Numbered from the stretch's first letter, positions 7,056 through 19,867 are shown. The stretch: 32,791 nt of DNA from Microbacterium sp. (GCF_031179285.1 NZ_JAPSHY010000032.1:1-32791); one strand, 5' to 3'. Translations and numbers: made by a program. Notes: a model not told the origin generated them from the sequence alone.

Positions 7056-7637
7056 ATGCCTGAATCGGGCATCCGCTGGAACGATGGCTCCTGGACGAAC
7101 CCTCCCCACTCGGTCGTCGCAGCCGAGCACCTGACCGTCACCGCGGTGGAGGGAAGCGATGCGTGGCTTCGCACCGCCTACGGCTTCGTGCACGACACCG
7201 AGCATGCTCTGCTCGCTTCTCTTCCCGTCGGCGAGGCCATGGAGGTGACGTTCCGGGCGCCGTGGACCGGCGAGTTCGATCAGGCCGGACTCTTCGTGCG
7301 CATCGACGCCGAGCGATGGATGAAGGCGGGGATCGAGTTCGCCGACGGTCACCTCGGGCTCGGTGCGGTCGTCACCGACGGACGCTCGGACTGGTCGGTG
7401 GGCTATGTCGACGAGTGGATGGCGTCCGAGATCACCGTTCGGGTCAGTCGCTGGGCGGATGCACTCATCGTGCGAGCCCGTGCCGACGACGGCGAATGGC
7501 GACTCGTACGCGTCGCCCCGTTCGACGCGGAAGCCGCGGCATCCGCCGGCCCGTACCTCGCAGCCCCCACCCGCTCAGGGTTCACCGTGGACTTCACCCG
7601 CTGGACGCGCTCGGCAGCCGACACCGCGCTGCACTGA
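7056..7637 (+). CDS. DUF1349 domain protein
   Basis: This 193-residue cytosolic protein spans the whole DUF1349 fold, a concanavalin-like beta sandwich. Typical segments are IRWNDGSWTNPP (6-17), FDQAGLFVRIDAERWMKAGIEF and SDWSVGY. Homologues are sometimes annotated as regulation of enolase protein 1, but no activity is proven, and the fold suggests carbohydrate binding. There is no signal peptide. The ATG follows a purine-rich GAGAAGAA that could serve as a ribosome site, and TATAAC lies 8 bases upstream. It diverges from satD and shares its promoter region. The following 7638-7697 is GC-rich, with the GCCGCC/GGCGGC complement at about 7645-7670 as a possible terminator. Confidence 0.82.
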   Translation: MPESGIRWNDGSWTNPPHSVVAAEHLTVTAVEGSDAWLRTAYGFVHDTEHALLASLPVGEAMEVTFRAPWTGEFDQAGLFVRIDAERWMKAGIEFADGHLGLGAVVTDGRSDWSVGYVDEWMASEITVRVSRWADALIVRARADDGEWRLVRVAPFDAEAAASAGPYLAAPTRSGFTVDFTRWTRSAADTALH

Positions 7638-7697
7638 GCGCTTCCGGCGGCGGCCCGGACTGATGCCGCCTCCGCCGCGGACGATTCGAGGTACGGA

Positions 7698-7762
7698 CGA
7701 CGATTCGAGGTGGAATCTGCGGCATACCCACCGCGGATCGTCGCCACCACCTCGAATCGTCG
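7698..7762. repeat. Nested palindromic element, copy A
   Basis: Arms of 16 bases (7698-7713 and 7747-7762, CGACGATTCGAGGTGG and its complement) are perfectly inverted around a 33-base centre. The centre holds 7714-7745, which recurs at 8734-8765 with one mismatch in 32. A partial extra arm, ACGATTCGAGGT, precedes it at 7681-7692. It has the size and structure of a REP/BIME-like dispersed element and lies just upstream of the broken DUF559 gene, with copy B at that gene's 3' end. Confidence 0.8.
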
Positions 7763-7852
7763 CCGGGCACTGCTCCTGCACGAAATCCGAATCGGGCGAG
7801 ACGGTCCCCAAAGGGGCACCCCCGTCCCCGAGCCGTCGCATCGTCCGGCACC

Positions 7853-8701
7853 GTGGAGCGCATGCTCTCCGCGAAGGACACCATCATGCAGCTCGGCGGT
7901 ATCGCGCGCGGAACCCGGCTGCGCGCACTCGGCTTCACACGCCAGTCGCTCGCGGCGCAGGTCGACCGCGGCTCCATCGAGCGCATCCGCCACGGCGTGT
8001 TCGCAGCGGGGACGATCCAGCTCGCAGTGAGGGCTGCCGTCGCACACGGTGGTGCCCTCACCTGCGTCAGTCTGCTGAGATCGCGAGGAGTCTGGGTCCT
8101 CGCGCCGGGCACCGATGCGCCGCACGTCTGGCTCGGCCAGAAACAGCACCGGCTGTAGCATCCGGCATGCGTGTGCGTGTCCCACTACTACGGCGGGCGA
8201 CCGCCGCTGGGCTCAGCCACCGTCGAGACCGCCCTGCTGCACCTGAGGCGTTGCGGCGGAGACGAGGCAGTCTTCGCCGCCTATGAATCGGCGTGGCTGT
8301 TGGGGCTGCTCTCCCGCGATGCGCGGACGAGAATCAGGGCCGCGCTGCCCCGGACCGCGCAGTGGTTGGTCGACCTCGCACGGAAGGATGCCGACAGCGG
8401 CCTCGAGTCGATACTCCGGCTGCGCCTGCACCTGCTCGGAATCCGACTGGACTGCCAGGTGCTCATCGCCGAGGTGGGGAGGGTCGACTTCGTGATCGCC
8501 GGACGACTCATCCTCGAGGCGGACGGCGATGAGCACCACGGTTCGTCCGCCACGCGTCACCGCGACAGGGTGAGGGATGCCGCGGCATCCCGCCTCGGTT
8601 ACGAAACGCTCCGCTTCGACTACGCCCAGATCGTCCACGATTGGCCGCACGTACAGGCGGCGGTCATCGGTGCTCTTCATCGCCTGCGCGCGCAGGGCTG
8701 A
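7853..8701 (+). pseudogene. AbiEi-like / DUF559 nuclease-fold gene, interrupted by an in-frame TAG
   Basis: Two open segments in the same frame (7853-8158 and 8159-8701) are separated by one amber codon at 8156-8158; read through it they give a single 282-residue protein. Residues 1-100 form an N-terminal winged-helix region like AbiEi-type antitoxins (TRQSLAAQVDRGSIERIRHGVF). Residues about 180-280 match DUF559, a Vsr-like endonuclease fold (ILEADGDEHHG, then RDRVRDAAASRLGYETLRF). The family context HRL-x-HPACVCVSHYYGG fits continuity across the stop, so one base change, perhaps CAG to TAG, is likely. The GTG at 7853 and the ATG at 7862 are both possible starts. Independent translation of the second half from GTG 8171 cannot be excluded. 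It is flanked by palindromic elements A and B. Confidence 0.75.
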
Positions 8702-8783
8702 CGATCCGAGGTGGAAGTGACGATTCGCCGTGAAATCTGCGGCATACCCACCGCGAATCGTCGCCTTCACCTCGAAATCGTCA
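8699..8783. repeat. Nested palindromic element, copy B
   Basis: The outer arms 8699-8716 and 8766-8783 are near-complementary. An inner perfect 10-bp pair, GACGATTCGC (8719-8728) and its complement (8753-8762), nests inside. The segment 8734-8765 matches 31 of 32 bases of copy A, in the same orientation. The first arm contains the stop codon of the DUF559 gene, so gene and element are fused at this end. It also lies between two convergent genes, where it could terminate transcription. 8784-8825 has only a CCGCAG microrepeat. Confidence 0.8.
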
Positions 8784-8825
8784 CCGGCAGCGACCCGACG
8801 GCCGGTTCCGCAGCCGCAGCCGCAG

Positions 8826-12398
<3,573 letters not shown>

Positions 12399-12402
<4 letters not shown>

Positions 12403-13316
12403 GCCGTCACCTCCGTTTTCGCTGCCACCACTTCGGTGCCGATTCCCTCGCTCGTGAACAACTCGACGAGCACGGAGTGAGGCACGCGTCCGTCGATGAT
12501 GGCGGCGGCATCCACTCCGCCCTGCACGGCCTCCAAGCACGCTTGCATCTTCGGGATCATCCCCGACTCCAGCGACGGCAGCATCTCGACGAGTTCTGTC
12601 GAGGTGAGGTGCGAGACGAGCGAGTCCCGATCGGGCCAGTCGGCGTAGAGGCCGGGTACGTCGGTGAGGATGACGAGCTTGCGGGCGCCGAGCGCGACAG
12701 CCAGGGCGGATGCCGCGGCATCCGCGTTCACGTTGAGGGAGTGCCCAGGGTGGTCCAGGTCTGGGGCGATGCTGGACACCACCGGGACCCGCCCGGCAGC
12801 CAGGTGATCGAGCACCGGCGTCGGGTCGACCTCGACGACGTCGCCGACGCGTCCCAGATCGATCTCTTCGCCGTCGACGACGGCGCCACGACGGCGCCCG
12901 CCGAAGAGTCCCGCATCCTCACCGCTGAGGCCGGCGGCGATGGGTCCGTGCGAGTTGATCCGTGCGACCAGCTGCGGGTTGACCTGCCCGGTGAGCACCA
13001 TGCGCACCACGCTGATCGCCTCGGTGCTCGTGACGCGATACCCGCCCTTGAACTCGCTGGGGATGTCCAGTCGCTGCAGCATGTCGGAGATCTGCGGCCC
13101 GCCGCCGTGGACGACGACCGGTTGCACCCCCACATAGCGCAGGTAGGCGATGTCCTGCGCGAAAGCCTCCTGCAGCTCATCCGAGACCATGGCGTTGCCG
13201 CCGTACTTGATGACGACGATCTGGTCGCGGAACGTCTTCAGCCACGGCAGCGAATCGATGAGGGTCGTCGCCTTGACGGCGGCGACATCGGGCGGGGTGT
13301 CCTGGATGTCCGTCAT
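12399..13316 (-). CDS. argB: Acetylglutamate kinase
   Basis: This enzyme phosphorylates N-acetylglutamate, usually the regulated step of the pathway (arginine feedback). The 305-residue amino-acid-kinase fold shows VIKYGGNAM near 35-43, the glycine-rich [14 protein letters not shown] near 68-81, and [13 protein letters not shown] near 190-202. The ATG at 13316 overlaps the argJ stop (ATGA), and 53 open codons upstream do not resemble the family. The long N-terminal segment before the kinase core (about 30 residues) is of the type seen in arginine-sensitive enzymes; sensitivity itself cannot be read here. Confidence 0.97.
12407..12414 (-). promoter_or_regulatory. Strong ribosome binding site fixing the argD start
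   Basis: GGAGGTGA on the minus strand is a near-perfect anti-16S complement, 4 bases before the ATG at 12402. It lies inside the 3' end of argB and argues that argD initiates efficiently on its own as well as by coupling. Confidence 0.8.
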
Positions 13317-14470
13317 GAGGCGTACGCGCTGTTCTCGTGGACGTAGTCGTGCGTCAGGTCGTTGGTGAGGATCGTGGCCGTGGCCTCGCCCACCTTGAGG
13401 TCGATCACGACGTGCGTCGCACGCGGGGTGAGGTCGACCTCCTCGCGGGGACGGTCGGGGGCGCCGCCCGAGCACACACGGACCCCGTTCATCCAGACGT
13501 CGACGTCGTAGGGATCGAACTGGGCGGTCGTCGTGCCGATCGCGGCGAGCACCCGCCCCCAGTTCGGGTCGTTGCCGAAGACGGCGGCCTTGAAGAGGTT
13601 GTTCCGCGCGACGGAGCGTCCGACCTCGACCGCCTCGGATTCGGATGCCGCCGACCGCACCTCGATGGTGATGTCATGGCTCGCGCCCTCGGCATCGCCC
13701 TGCAGCTTGACCGAGAGATCCTGACACAGCTCGGTCAGCGCTGCGGCGAAATCCTGGATGTCGGGCACGACGTCGCTCGCGCCGTTGGCGAGCAGAGTCA
13801 CCTGGTCGTTGGTGGACATGCAGCCGTCGGAGTCGAGTCGATCGAACGTCTGCCCGGTGGCCTGACGGAGCGCCGCATCGGCCTCGAGCGGTTCGAGCAC
13901 GGCATCGGTGGTGATGACGACGAGCATCGTCGCGAGTCCCGGTGCCAGCATCCCGGCGCCCTTCGCCATGCCGCCGATCGTCCAGCCGTCCCGGCTCACC
14001 ACTGCCGTCTTGGCCACGGTGTCGGTGGTCATGATCGCCTGAGCCGCCGCCTCGCCGCCGTCGGCGGAGAGCTCAGCGATCGCCTGCGTGGTGCCGGCGA
14101 GCACCCGCTCGCGGAACACCTCGTCGCCGGTGCCGATGAGTCCGGTGGAGCACACGAGCACGTCGCCGGCGCTGATGTCGAGCAGCTCTGCTGCCCGCTC
14201 GGCGGTCTGATGCGTGGTCTGGAAGCCGAAGGTGCCCGTGAAGCAGTTGGCGCCGCCGGAGTTGAGCACCACGGCCTCGACGACCCGGTCGGCGACCGCC
14301 TGCTGCGACCAGATGATCGGATTGGCCTTCGCGCGGTTGCTGGTGAACACGGCGGCACCGACCTTGCGCGGCCCGCGGTTGACGACGACCGCGACGTCGG
14401 GCTTGCCGGTGGACTTGAGTCCGGCGGCGACGCCGGCCGCCTCGAATCCTGCGGGGGCGGTGACGCTCAC
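13313..14470 (-). CDS. argJ: Bifunctional glutamate N-acetyltransferase / ornithine acetyltransferase
   Basis: This enzyme recycles the acetyl group from acetylornithine to glutamate and possibly also makes acetylglutamate from acetyl-CoA. The 385-residue precursor self-cleaves at [11 protein letters not shown]181 becomes the N-terminal nucleophile of the beta chain (182 is Met). STGLIGTG at 108-115 matches the oxyanion-hole region. Whether it also has synthase activity is not visible. The start is GTG, 16 bases after the argC stop, with a GAGG ribosome site. Its stop overlaps the argB start. Confidence 0.96.
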   Translation of the reverse strand: MSVTAPAGFEAAGVAAGLKSTGKPDVAVVVNRGPRKVGAAVFTSNRAKANPIIWSQQAVADRVVEAVVLNSGGANCFTGTFGFQTTHQTAERAAELLDISAGDVLVCSTGLIGTGDEVFRERVLAGTTQAIAELSADGGEAAAQAIMTTDTVAKTAVVSRDGWTIGGMAKGAGMLAPGLATMLVVITTDAVLEPLEADAALRQATGQTFDRLDSDGCMSTNDQVTLLANGASDVVPDIQDFAAALTELCQDLSVKLQGDAEGASHDITIEVRSAASESEAVEVGRSVARNNLFKAAVFGNDPNWGRVLAAIGTTTAQFDPYDVDVWMNGVRVCSGGAPDRPREEVDLTPRATHVVIDLKVGEATATILTNDLTHDYVHENSAYAS

Positions 14471-14486
14471 AGCGCTGCCTCGACGA

Positions 14487-15539
14487 TCATGGTGCGACTC
14501 CGTTGACTGAGAGGGCGCGGTCCTCGGAGAGACCGAGCGCGATGTTCATGGATTGGATGGCGGCGCCCGCGGTGCCCTTGACGAGGTTGTCGACGGCGGT
14601 GACGACCGTCACGCGGTTCGCGGCCCGGTCGATGGCGAGGCCGATGAGGGCGGTGTTCGCGCCCAGCACGTCGGCGGTGCGCGGGAAGTGACCTGCGGGA
14701 AGGAGCTGCACGAAGGTCTCGTCGCCGTACGCGCGCTCCCAGGCCCCGCGGATGTCGGCGTCGGAGACCCCGGGCGCGATCCGTGCGCTCGATGTGGCGA
14801 GGATGCCGCGCGACATCGGCACGATCACCGGTGTGAAGGACACGCGGATGCTGTCGGCATCCCCGCCACCGGCGGCGGCGAGCGCCTGACGAATCTCGGG
14901 GATGTGCCGATGCGAGCCGCCGACGGCGTAAGGGTTGGCGGAACCGAGGATCTCGCTCGCCAGCAGATTGGTCTTCAGGCTCTTGCCCGCGCCGGACGGG
15001 CCGACGGCGAGCACCGAGACGATGTCGCCCGGGTCGATGACACCGGCGGCGACGCCCGGAGCAAGACTGAGACTGACGGTCGACGCGTTGCAGCCCGGGG
15101 CCGCGATGCGCGTCGCACCGCGGAGGTTCTCGCGCTGCTTGCCGACGCCGACCGGAAGCTCTGGCACGCCGTACGCCCATGGCTCGTGGAAGTCGCCGCC
15201 GTAGAAGGAGTCCCATTCGACGGCGGATGTCAGGCGATGGTCGGCGCCCGCGTCGATGACGAGAGGGGTGTCGCCGAGGGCGTCGGTGTACTGACCGGAC
15301 TGCCCGTGCGGCAGCGCGAGGAACACGATGTCGTGGCCCGACAGAATCTCGGGGGTGGTGTCCTGCAGGGTGAGATGGGCGAGCGAGCGCAGGTGCGGTT
15401 GGTGCTCTGACAGCGGCTGGCCGGCGTTGGAGTGCGCGGTGACGGTGCGGATCTCGACGTCGGGGTGGCCGGCGAGGAGCCGCAGGATCTCGCCGCCCGC
15501 GTAGCCGGAAGCGCCGGAGACGGCGACGGAATACGTCAT
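14487..15539 (-). CDS. argC: N-acetyl-gamma-glutamyl-phosphate reductase
   Basis: This is the first gene of the operon. It reduces acetylglutamyl phosphate to the semialdehyde using NADPH. The 350-residue protein has a Rossmann start [14 protein letters not shown] (9-22), the catalytic cysteine C150 in AAPGCNAST, and the histidine segment [10 protein letters not shown] further on. A -10-like TAAGGT ends 6 bases before the ATG, which gives a leaderless message. The same bases provide an AAGGT that could act as a ribosome site. I see no clear ArgR box (ATTGCAT-like palindrome) upstream, and argR is not in the cluster. Confidence 0.97.
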   Translation of the reverse strand: MTYSVAVSGASGYAGGEILRLLAGHPDVEIRTVTAHSNAGQPLSEHQPHLRSLAHLTLQDTTPEILSGHDIVFLALPHGQSGQYTDALGDTPLVIDAGADHRLTSAVEWDSFYGGDFHEPWAYGVPELPVGVGKQRENLRGATRIAAPGCNASTVSLSLAPGVAAGVIDPGDIVSVLAVGPSGAGKSLKTNLLASEILGSANPYAVGGSHRHIPEIRQALAAAGGGDADSIRVSFTPVIVPMSRGILATSSARIAPGVSDADIRGAWERAYGDETFVQLLPAGHFPRTADVLGANTALIGLAIDRAANRVTVVTAVDNLVKGTAGAAIQSMNIALGLSEDRALSVNGVAP

Positions 15540-15545
15540 GGTTCT

Positions 15546-15551
15546 ACCTTA
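15546..15551 (-). promoter_or_regulatory. -10 box of the arginine operon
   Basis: TAAGGT lies 6 bases before the argC ATG. The predicted start site is the A of the start codon. No good -35 box is visible. Confidence 0.4.
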
Positions 15552-15769
15552 ACGGTCGGGGTCGGATGAGCCGGGGCGGCGACACCGGCACTCGACCGCC
15601 CAAGGAGGCAGGAGCGCGGGGTCGCCTAGAGTCGGCGGTCCGTGCCGCGTCGGCGCGCCGGCATGACGCTCGGAACGAGCGTCAGAGAGGCGGATGCAGC
15701 CGAAGGCATGCCGCGACCCTAGCGCGCTCTCGACGACATCCGCAAATCACGCCCTACACAGTCTCTCCC
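15552..15769. other. Intergenic region before argC
   Basis: These 218 bases lie between the thiamine operon's end and argC. They contain the hairpin annotated separately and no convincing open frame. I looked for ARG boxes and found none. Confidence 0.5.
15664..15684 (-). terminator. Hairpin terminator after the thiamine operon
   Basis: A perfect 9-bp stem (TGACGCTCG with CGAGCGTCA) with a 3-base loop lies about 85 bases downstream of the trifunctional thi gene and upstream of argC. There is no U-tract, which is common for actinobacterial terminators. It would separate the two operons. Confidence 0.55.
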
Positions 15770-17902
15770 TCACCGCATCGGGGCGGCGAAAAACTCCCGC
15801 TCGTGCTGTGACGACGCGCGGAACGCCTGGAACATCCGCGAGCGCAGACCGGGGGCTGCCGCCGCCGCCCATTCCGAGACGAATCCGATGGCGCGCCGCG
15901 TTGCCTCCTCGAACGAGGGATCGGCATAGGTGGTGAGCCAGGAAGCGTATGGATGACCGGCGTCGCGGGCGGCGTCGCCGAACGCACCGGCATTCAGACG
16001 CTCCCCGAGATCGGTGTACAGCCAGAAACAGGGCAGGACCGCGGCGATGAGTTCGGCGTAGTCGCCGCCGAACGCGACGGATCGCAGGTGATCGAGATAG
16101 GCGGTCGTCGCAGGTGCCGTGTCCGCGGCGAACGTCGATGCGCCCACTCCCTCGCCCGGCGAGAGCCACGAGGCGTGCAGTTCCAGCTCGCCCACCATCG
16201 AGCCGTAGGCCGACTGCGCCCAGAAGGCTTGCTCTTCCGATGTCGGTGCGAGGCGTGCGGCCTCGGCGAGCACTCGAGCGTAGTCGCGTAGGTACAGCGC
16301 GTCCTGCGCGAGATAGAACAGGAACCGTTCGCGGGGCAGCGTGCCGTCGGCGAGAGCGCGGATGAACGGCAGCGCATCGATGTCGGCTCTGGTTCCTGCG
16401 ATGCGCTGCCACCAGTCGGCGGCGATATCGCCCGGCGCCGGGCTCGTCTCGATTCCGCCGCGGCGCCAGAGACCGGCGAAGTGGCTGACCGGGCCGTGAC
16501 CGCTTCCCACCGCGAGTGTCGCGCCTTCGCGCAGCGACTCGCGAAGCCACGCACGGGACGCGACGATGGCTTCCGTCCAGGTGTCACCGTGCGCCCGCCG
16601 CGTTGCCAGCGCCGAGGAGAGCGAGCACCCCGTACCGTGCGTGTTCGAGGTCGCGATGCGAGCCCCGGGAAACTCGGTCACCGTCCCGTCCACCTCGACG
16701 AGGGCGTCGGGCGTCTCGTCGCCTTCGAGATGACCTCCCTTCACCAGGACAGCGGCGCCGGTCTCGACAGCGAGAGCCTCCGCTGCGGCAAGCGCCTCAC
16801 TCCACGTATGGATCCTGCGCTCGGTGAGAACGCCGAGCTCGACCATGTTCGGTGTGACCAGGTGAGCGCTGCGCAGCAGCGTTCGCAGCGCCGCTTCCGC
16901 TTCAGCGTCGAGGAGGCGGTCGCCGCTGGTGGCGACCATCACGGGATCCACGACCACGACCGGAGGACGCACTGCTGCGAGCCACTCCAGCCCGGCGCGG
17001 ATGACGTCGGCGTTCGCCAGCATCCCGATCTTCACAGCGTCGATCTCGACGTCATCCGAGATGGCGTCGAGTTGTTCGCGCAGGAACGCTGCCGGCGGCA
17101 CGTGCACAGCCCGCACCCCTCGGGTGTTCTGCGCGGTGAGGGCGGTGAGAGCGGCCATTCCGTATCCGCCGTTCGCTGCGATCGACTTCAGATCGGCCTG
17201 GATGCCCGCACCGCCGGAAGGGTCGCTGCCCGCGATGCTGAGCACCCGAGGCGCAGCCGCACCACTCCAGCGCCTGCGCAGATCCCGGGCCGTCGCTCTG
17301 GGATCGTCCGCAGCGCAGAGCGCCGAGACGACCGCGATGCCTGCGGCTCCGGCGTCGCGCAGGGCAGCGACGTCGTCGATGCTCACTCCCCCGATCGCGA
17401 CGCACGGCAGCGGGCTCGCCGCGGCGAAGGCGCGGAAGCCGTCGATTCCGAGCGCCGGCGGGTGATCGGGCTTGGTGTCGGTCGGGCGGATGACGCCCAC
17501 CCCGAGGTAGTCGACGGTGCCCGGGGGCAGGGAGCGCACCGCATCGAGATGGGCAGGCGTGTTCGCCGTGAGCCCGATGAGGGCGTCCGCCCCCAGGAGT
17601 TCACGCGCCCGCAGCACAGAGCCATCGTCTTGGCCGAGATGCACCCCGTCGACGCGTGCGCCGCGTCTGCGAGCCTCGAACGCGGCATCCAGTCTGTCGT
17701 TCACGACAAGCTGCGCTCGGCCGTCGATGACGCGCGACAACTCGATGAGCTGCGCCACGGTCTCGGCATCCGTGGCGGTCTTGTCTCGGAGCTGCACGAC
17801 CCGCACGCCGCCCTCAACGGCCTGGCGGACGGTTTCCGTGACTCCCCTCGCGCCGCACTGCGAGCGGTCGGTGACGAGGTAGAGCGAGAGATCGATGCTC
17901 AC
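15770..17902 (-). CDS. ThiE-ThiD-TenA trifunctional thiamine biosynthesis/salvage fusion
   Basis: One 710-residue polypeptide carries three enzymes. Residues 1-213 are thiamine phosphate synthase (ThiE): VVQLRDKT at 35-42 and PTDTK at 140-144, with VGV in place of the usual GxGP. Residues 218-475 are HMP/HMP-phosphate kinase (ThiD): [16 protein letters not shown] at 225-240 and [11 protein letters not shown] at 421-431. Residues 490-708 are a TenA aminopyrimidine aminohydrolase domain, with C625 in LPCFWLY as the presumed nucleophile. TenA recovers HMP from damaged thiamine, ThiD phosphorylates it, and ThiE joins it to the thiazole phosphate supplied by thiM. The GTG start overlaps the thiM stop. 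Similar fusions are known in corynebacteria. Confidence 0.94.
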   Translation of the reverse strand: MSIDLSLYLVTDRSQCGARGVTETVRQAVEGGVRVVQLRDKTATDAETVAQLIELSRVIDGRAQLVVNDRLDAAFEARRRGARVDGVHLGQDDGSVLRARELLGADALIGLTANTPAHLDAVRSLPPGTVDYLGVGVIRPTDTKPDHPPALGIDGFRAFAAASPLPCVAIGGVSIDDVAALRDAGAAGIAVVSALCAADDPRATARDLRRRWSGAAAPRVLSIAGSDPSGGAGIQADLKSIAANGGYGMAALTALTAQNTRGVRAVHVPPAAFLREQLDAISDDVEIDAVKIGMLANADVIRAGLEWLAAVRPPVVVVDPVMVATSGDRLLDAEAEAALRTLLRSAHLVTPNMVELGVLTERRIHTWSEALAAAEALAVETGAAVLVKGGHLEGDETPDALVEVDGTVTEFPGARIATSNTHGTGCSLSSALATRRAHGDTWTEAIVASRAWLRESLREGATLAVGSGHGPVSHFAGLWRRGGIETSPAPGDIAADWWQRIAGTRADIDALPFIRALADGTLPRERFLFYLAQDALYLRDYARVLAEAARLAPTSEEQAFWAQSAYGSMVGELELHASWLSPGEGVGASTFAADTAPATTAYLDHLRSVAFGGDYAELIAAVLPCFWLYTDLGERLNAGAFGDAARDAGHPYASWLTTYADPSFEEATRRAIGFVSEWAAAAAPGLRSRMFQAFRASSQHEREFFAAPMR

Positions 17903-18747
17903 AGCGCACCGTCCTCGATGCGCGCGGCGCGAGCGATGCCCGGCGCGTCGACGGCTGCAAGTGCGTCGAGCAGCGCTACCGCGAAACTGCCGGGTCCGGA
18001 CGCGCGGGAGGCAGCCCGCTCTGCGGCGATCGTGTAGACGAGGGTGGCCGCCGCGACGGCAGTCAGCGGTGCGACGCCGGTCACCCGCGCGGTTCCGAGG
18101 AAGGCCGCCATCACGGCTCCCAGCGCACAGCCACCCCCGGTCACTCTGGTCAGCTGCACATCTCCGTTGGCGATGCGGATGCAGCGCGTGCCATCGGTGA
18201 TCAGATCGGCCGGACCCGAGACGGCGACGACGCTGCCATATTCGCGGGCGAGTGCGCGAGCCGCATCCGTGGCGGCATCCGTGGTATCGGTCGCGTCCAC
18301 GCCCCTGCCTCCCCCGCTCAGACCGGCGAGCGCGAGAATTTCCGAGGCGTTGCCGCGGATCGCGGTCGGCCGCAGAGCGACCAGCTCATGCGCGAGAGCG
18401 GTGCGCACCGGAAGCACGCCGATGGCGACCGGGTCGAGCACCCACGGGGTCCCCGCATCGGTCGCACCCGCGACGGCCTCGCGGGTGGCCTCACGCTGCT
18501 CCGGCGTCGGAGTCCCGAGGTTCGCGAGAAGGCCAGACGCGACTCCGGCGAACATCCCCGATTCGCCGACGATGTCGACCATCGCGGGTGCCGCGCCGAT
18601 CGCGAGCAGCACATTGGCGGTGAAGCCGGTGACGACGGCGTTGGTGATGCACTGCGTCAGCGGAGGTGCATCGCGCAGTGCATGCAGCAATGCGGCAGTA
18701 TTCTCCGGCAGCGCGGAATCGGACGACGGACGCAGACGATCGCTCAT
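17899..18747 (-). CDS. thiM: Hydroxyethylthiazole kinase
   Basis: This enzyme phosphorylates salvaged 4-methyl-5-hydroxyethylthiazole for the ThiE domain encoded next. It has 282 residues of the ribokinase-like ThiM family. [24 protein letters not shown] at about 29-52 is the thiazole-binding start, and [11 protein letters not shown] near 202-212 is the anion hole with the catalytic cysteine. Overlap with the next gene (GTGA) couples translation. Expression is controlled by the TPP riboswitch directly upstream, whose 3' strand contains the ribosome site. Confidence 0.95.
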   Translation of the reverse strand: MSDRLRPSSDSALPENTAALLHALRDAPPLTQCITNAVVTGFTANVLLAIGAAPAMVDIVGESGMFAGVASGLLANLGTPTPEQREATREAVAGATDAGTPWVLDPVAIGVLPVRTALAHELVALRPTAIRGNASEILALAGLSGGGRGVDATDTTDAATDAARALAREYGSVVAVSGPADLITDGTRCIRIANGDVQLTRVTGGGCALGAVMAAFLGTARVTGVAPLTAVAAATLVYTIAAERAASRASGPGSFAVALLDALAAVDAPGIARAARIEDGAL

Positions 18748-18750
18748 TGC

Positions 18751-18828
18751 GACATCCCTTCGCTAGTACGAACTAGATCAGGTTCGACGGGTCTGTTCTC
18801 AGCCGCGGATGCGGCACCCCGTGTCACT
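18751..18828 (-). promoter_or_regulatory. TPP riboswitch (THI element)
   Basis: The minus strand reads through the THI-box landmarks in order: GACACGGGGTGCC, the P3 region, CTGAGA, ACCCGT, GAACCTGATC, and AGGGATGTC closing the first stem. The AAGGGA at 18755-18760 is also the ribosome site for thiM, 7-8 bases before the ATG at 18747. Folding in the presence of thiamine pyrophosphate would therefore hide it, so control is likely at translation initiation. Confidence 0.96.
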
Positions 18829-18834
18829 GATCGC

Positions 18835-18840
18835 AGTCTA
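18835..18840 (-). promoter_or_regulatory. -10 box of the thiamine operon
   Basis: TAGACT is placed so that RNA would begin near 18828, exactly at the first base of the riboswitch. The gap between the riboswitch and the upstream gene is only about 30 bases, so the promoter overlaps the end of the SDR gene. Confidence 0.55.
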
Positions 18841-18848
18841 GCGACCGG

Positions 18849-18860
18849 TGAGTCGACTCA
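18849..18860. other. 12-base palindrome over the thi promoter and the SDR stop
   Basis: TGAGTCGACTCA is a perfect palindrome in the -35/-10 spacer of the thi promoter. It also includes the stop codon of the SDR gene (18858-18860). It may be an operator or a short transcription signal, or chance. Confidence 0.35.
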
Positions 18861-19826
18861 TCCCAATGCGGCCAGCAAGGCGAGTTCGTCGTCGCGCGTC
18901 AGCCCGGCGCGCCGCTCGCGATCGACTCCCCGCATCCGCTCGTCCTCGACCACGCGGCGGATCGTCTCGTCGAGAGCAGACAGCGCGCCACCGCGGGAGG
19001 TGAACGCCGAATTGTCGCGCGTCATGAACCCCGGCATGTCGGCGGGCAGCCACAGCGGCAGCGATCGCTCGCCCGCCCAGTGGGCGACATCGTTCGCCAT
19101 GAGCCAGTCCTCGGAGGCTTCGATGAGCTCGCCGGTGTGCGCTGTCGCTGAGCGGATGCGCTGCAGCATCTCTCCCAACGGCATGGTGTCGCCGATGGCA
19201 TTCACCTCGCCGCTGCCGGTGCCGCCGACGACGAAGGCCGCGAGATCGTCGACGTCGATCACCTGCGCGGACCGCTGGGACAGCGGCGGCGACAGCACGG
19301 CGCCTTCTGCTGCTCGATCGAAAGCAGCGGCCCAGTACCCGAACCGATCGCTGGGATCGCCGGGTCCGACGATCAGCCCGGGGCGGACGATGAGCGCGCG
19401 CGCCTGAAGCGTCCGCACCGCGTCCTCCGCGGCCACCTTCTCGCGTCCGTAGTCCGCCTCTTCGCCCTCCTCCGACGGCGCAAGCAATGCCGCACGTTCG
19501 TCGGCGCCGATCGTCGTGTCGTCGGCATACACCGACATCGATGAGACGTAGGTCCAGTGGTCGGCATCCGCCCCCACGGCCTCCACTGCCCGCCGTACAT
19601 GCCGGGACTGCGAGGAGACGTCGACCACCTCGTCCCAGTGCCTGCCCGCCAGCTGGTCGTACGCCCGCGGGTCGTCACGGTCCGCCCGGACGAGCGTCGC
19701 ACCTTCGGGCACGGGCCTCGCTCCCCGCGCGAGACACGTCACCGCCGCCCCACGGTTCAGCCATTCCCGCGCGATGCGCCCGGACAGCCAGCCCGTGCCG
19801 CCGAGGATGAGTACCTGCGTCGTCAT
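18858..19826 (-). CDS. NAD-dependent epimerase/dehydratase, extended SDR
   Basis: This 322-residue Rossmann protein starts VLILGGTGWLSGRIA, the nucleotide-binding GGTGxLSG of extended short-chain dehydrogenases. The YxxxK catalytic pair is in DYGREKVAAE near 145-154, and VSSMSVYADD near 92-101 provides the serine. Late atypical-SDR members of this group include NAD-binding proteins acting on sugar nucleotides or on unknown substrates. The substrate is not readable here. It lies between the lyase and the thi operon, and the tail of its gene carries the thi promoter. A -10-like TGTCAT is 6 bases before the ATG (19833-19838). Confidence 0.85.
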   Translation of the reverse strand: MTTQVLILGGTGWLSGRIAREWLNRGAAVTCLARGARPVPEGATLVRADRDDPRAYDQLAGRHWDEVVDVSSQSRHVRRAVEAVGADADHWTYVSSMSVYADDTTIGADERAALLAPSEEGEEADYGREKVAAEDAVRTLQARALIVRPGLIVGPGDPSDRFGYWAAAFDRAAEGAVLSPPLSQRSAQVIDVDDLAAFVVGGTGSGEVNAIGDTMPLGEMLQRIRSATAHTGELIEASEDWLMANDVAHWAGERSLPLWLPADMPGFMTRDNSAFTSRGGALSALDETIRRVVEDERMRGVDRERRAGLTRDDELALLAALG

Positions 19827-19867
19827 AGGGCCATGACACCAGACACGTACGCGCAGGGGAAGGATCT

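Noticed and set aside
7853..8701. Frameshift explanation for the broken DUF559 gene
   Set aside because: The two halves are in the same reading frame and separated only by one TAG, so a substitution explains it without any indel.
15552..15769. ArgR operator upstream of argC
   Set aside because: No palindrome resembling an ARG box was found in the gap or around the promoter.
16481..18037. Long plus-strand frames opposite the thiamine genes
   Set aside because: Antisense shadows of the trifunctional enzyme and thiM, without family resemblance or promoter.
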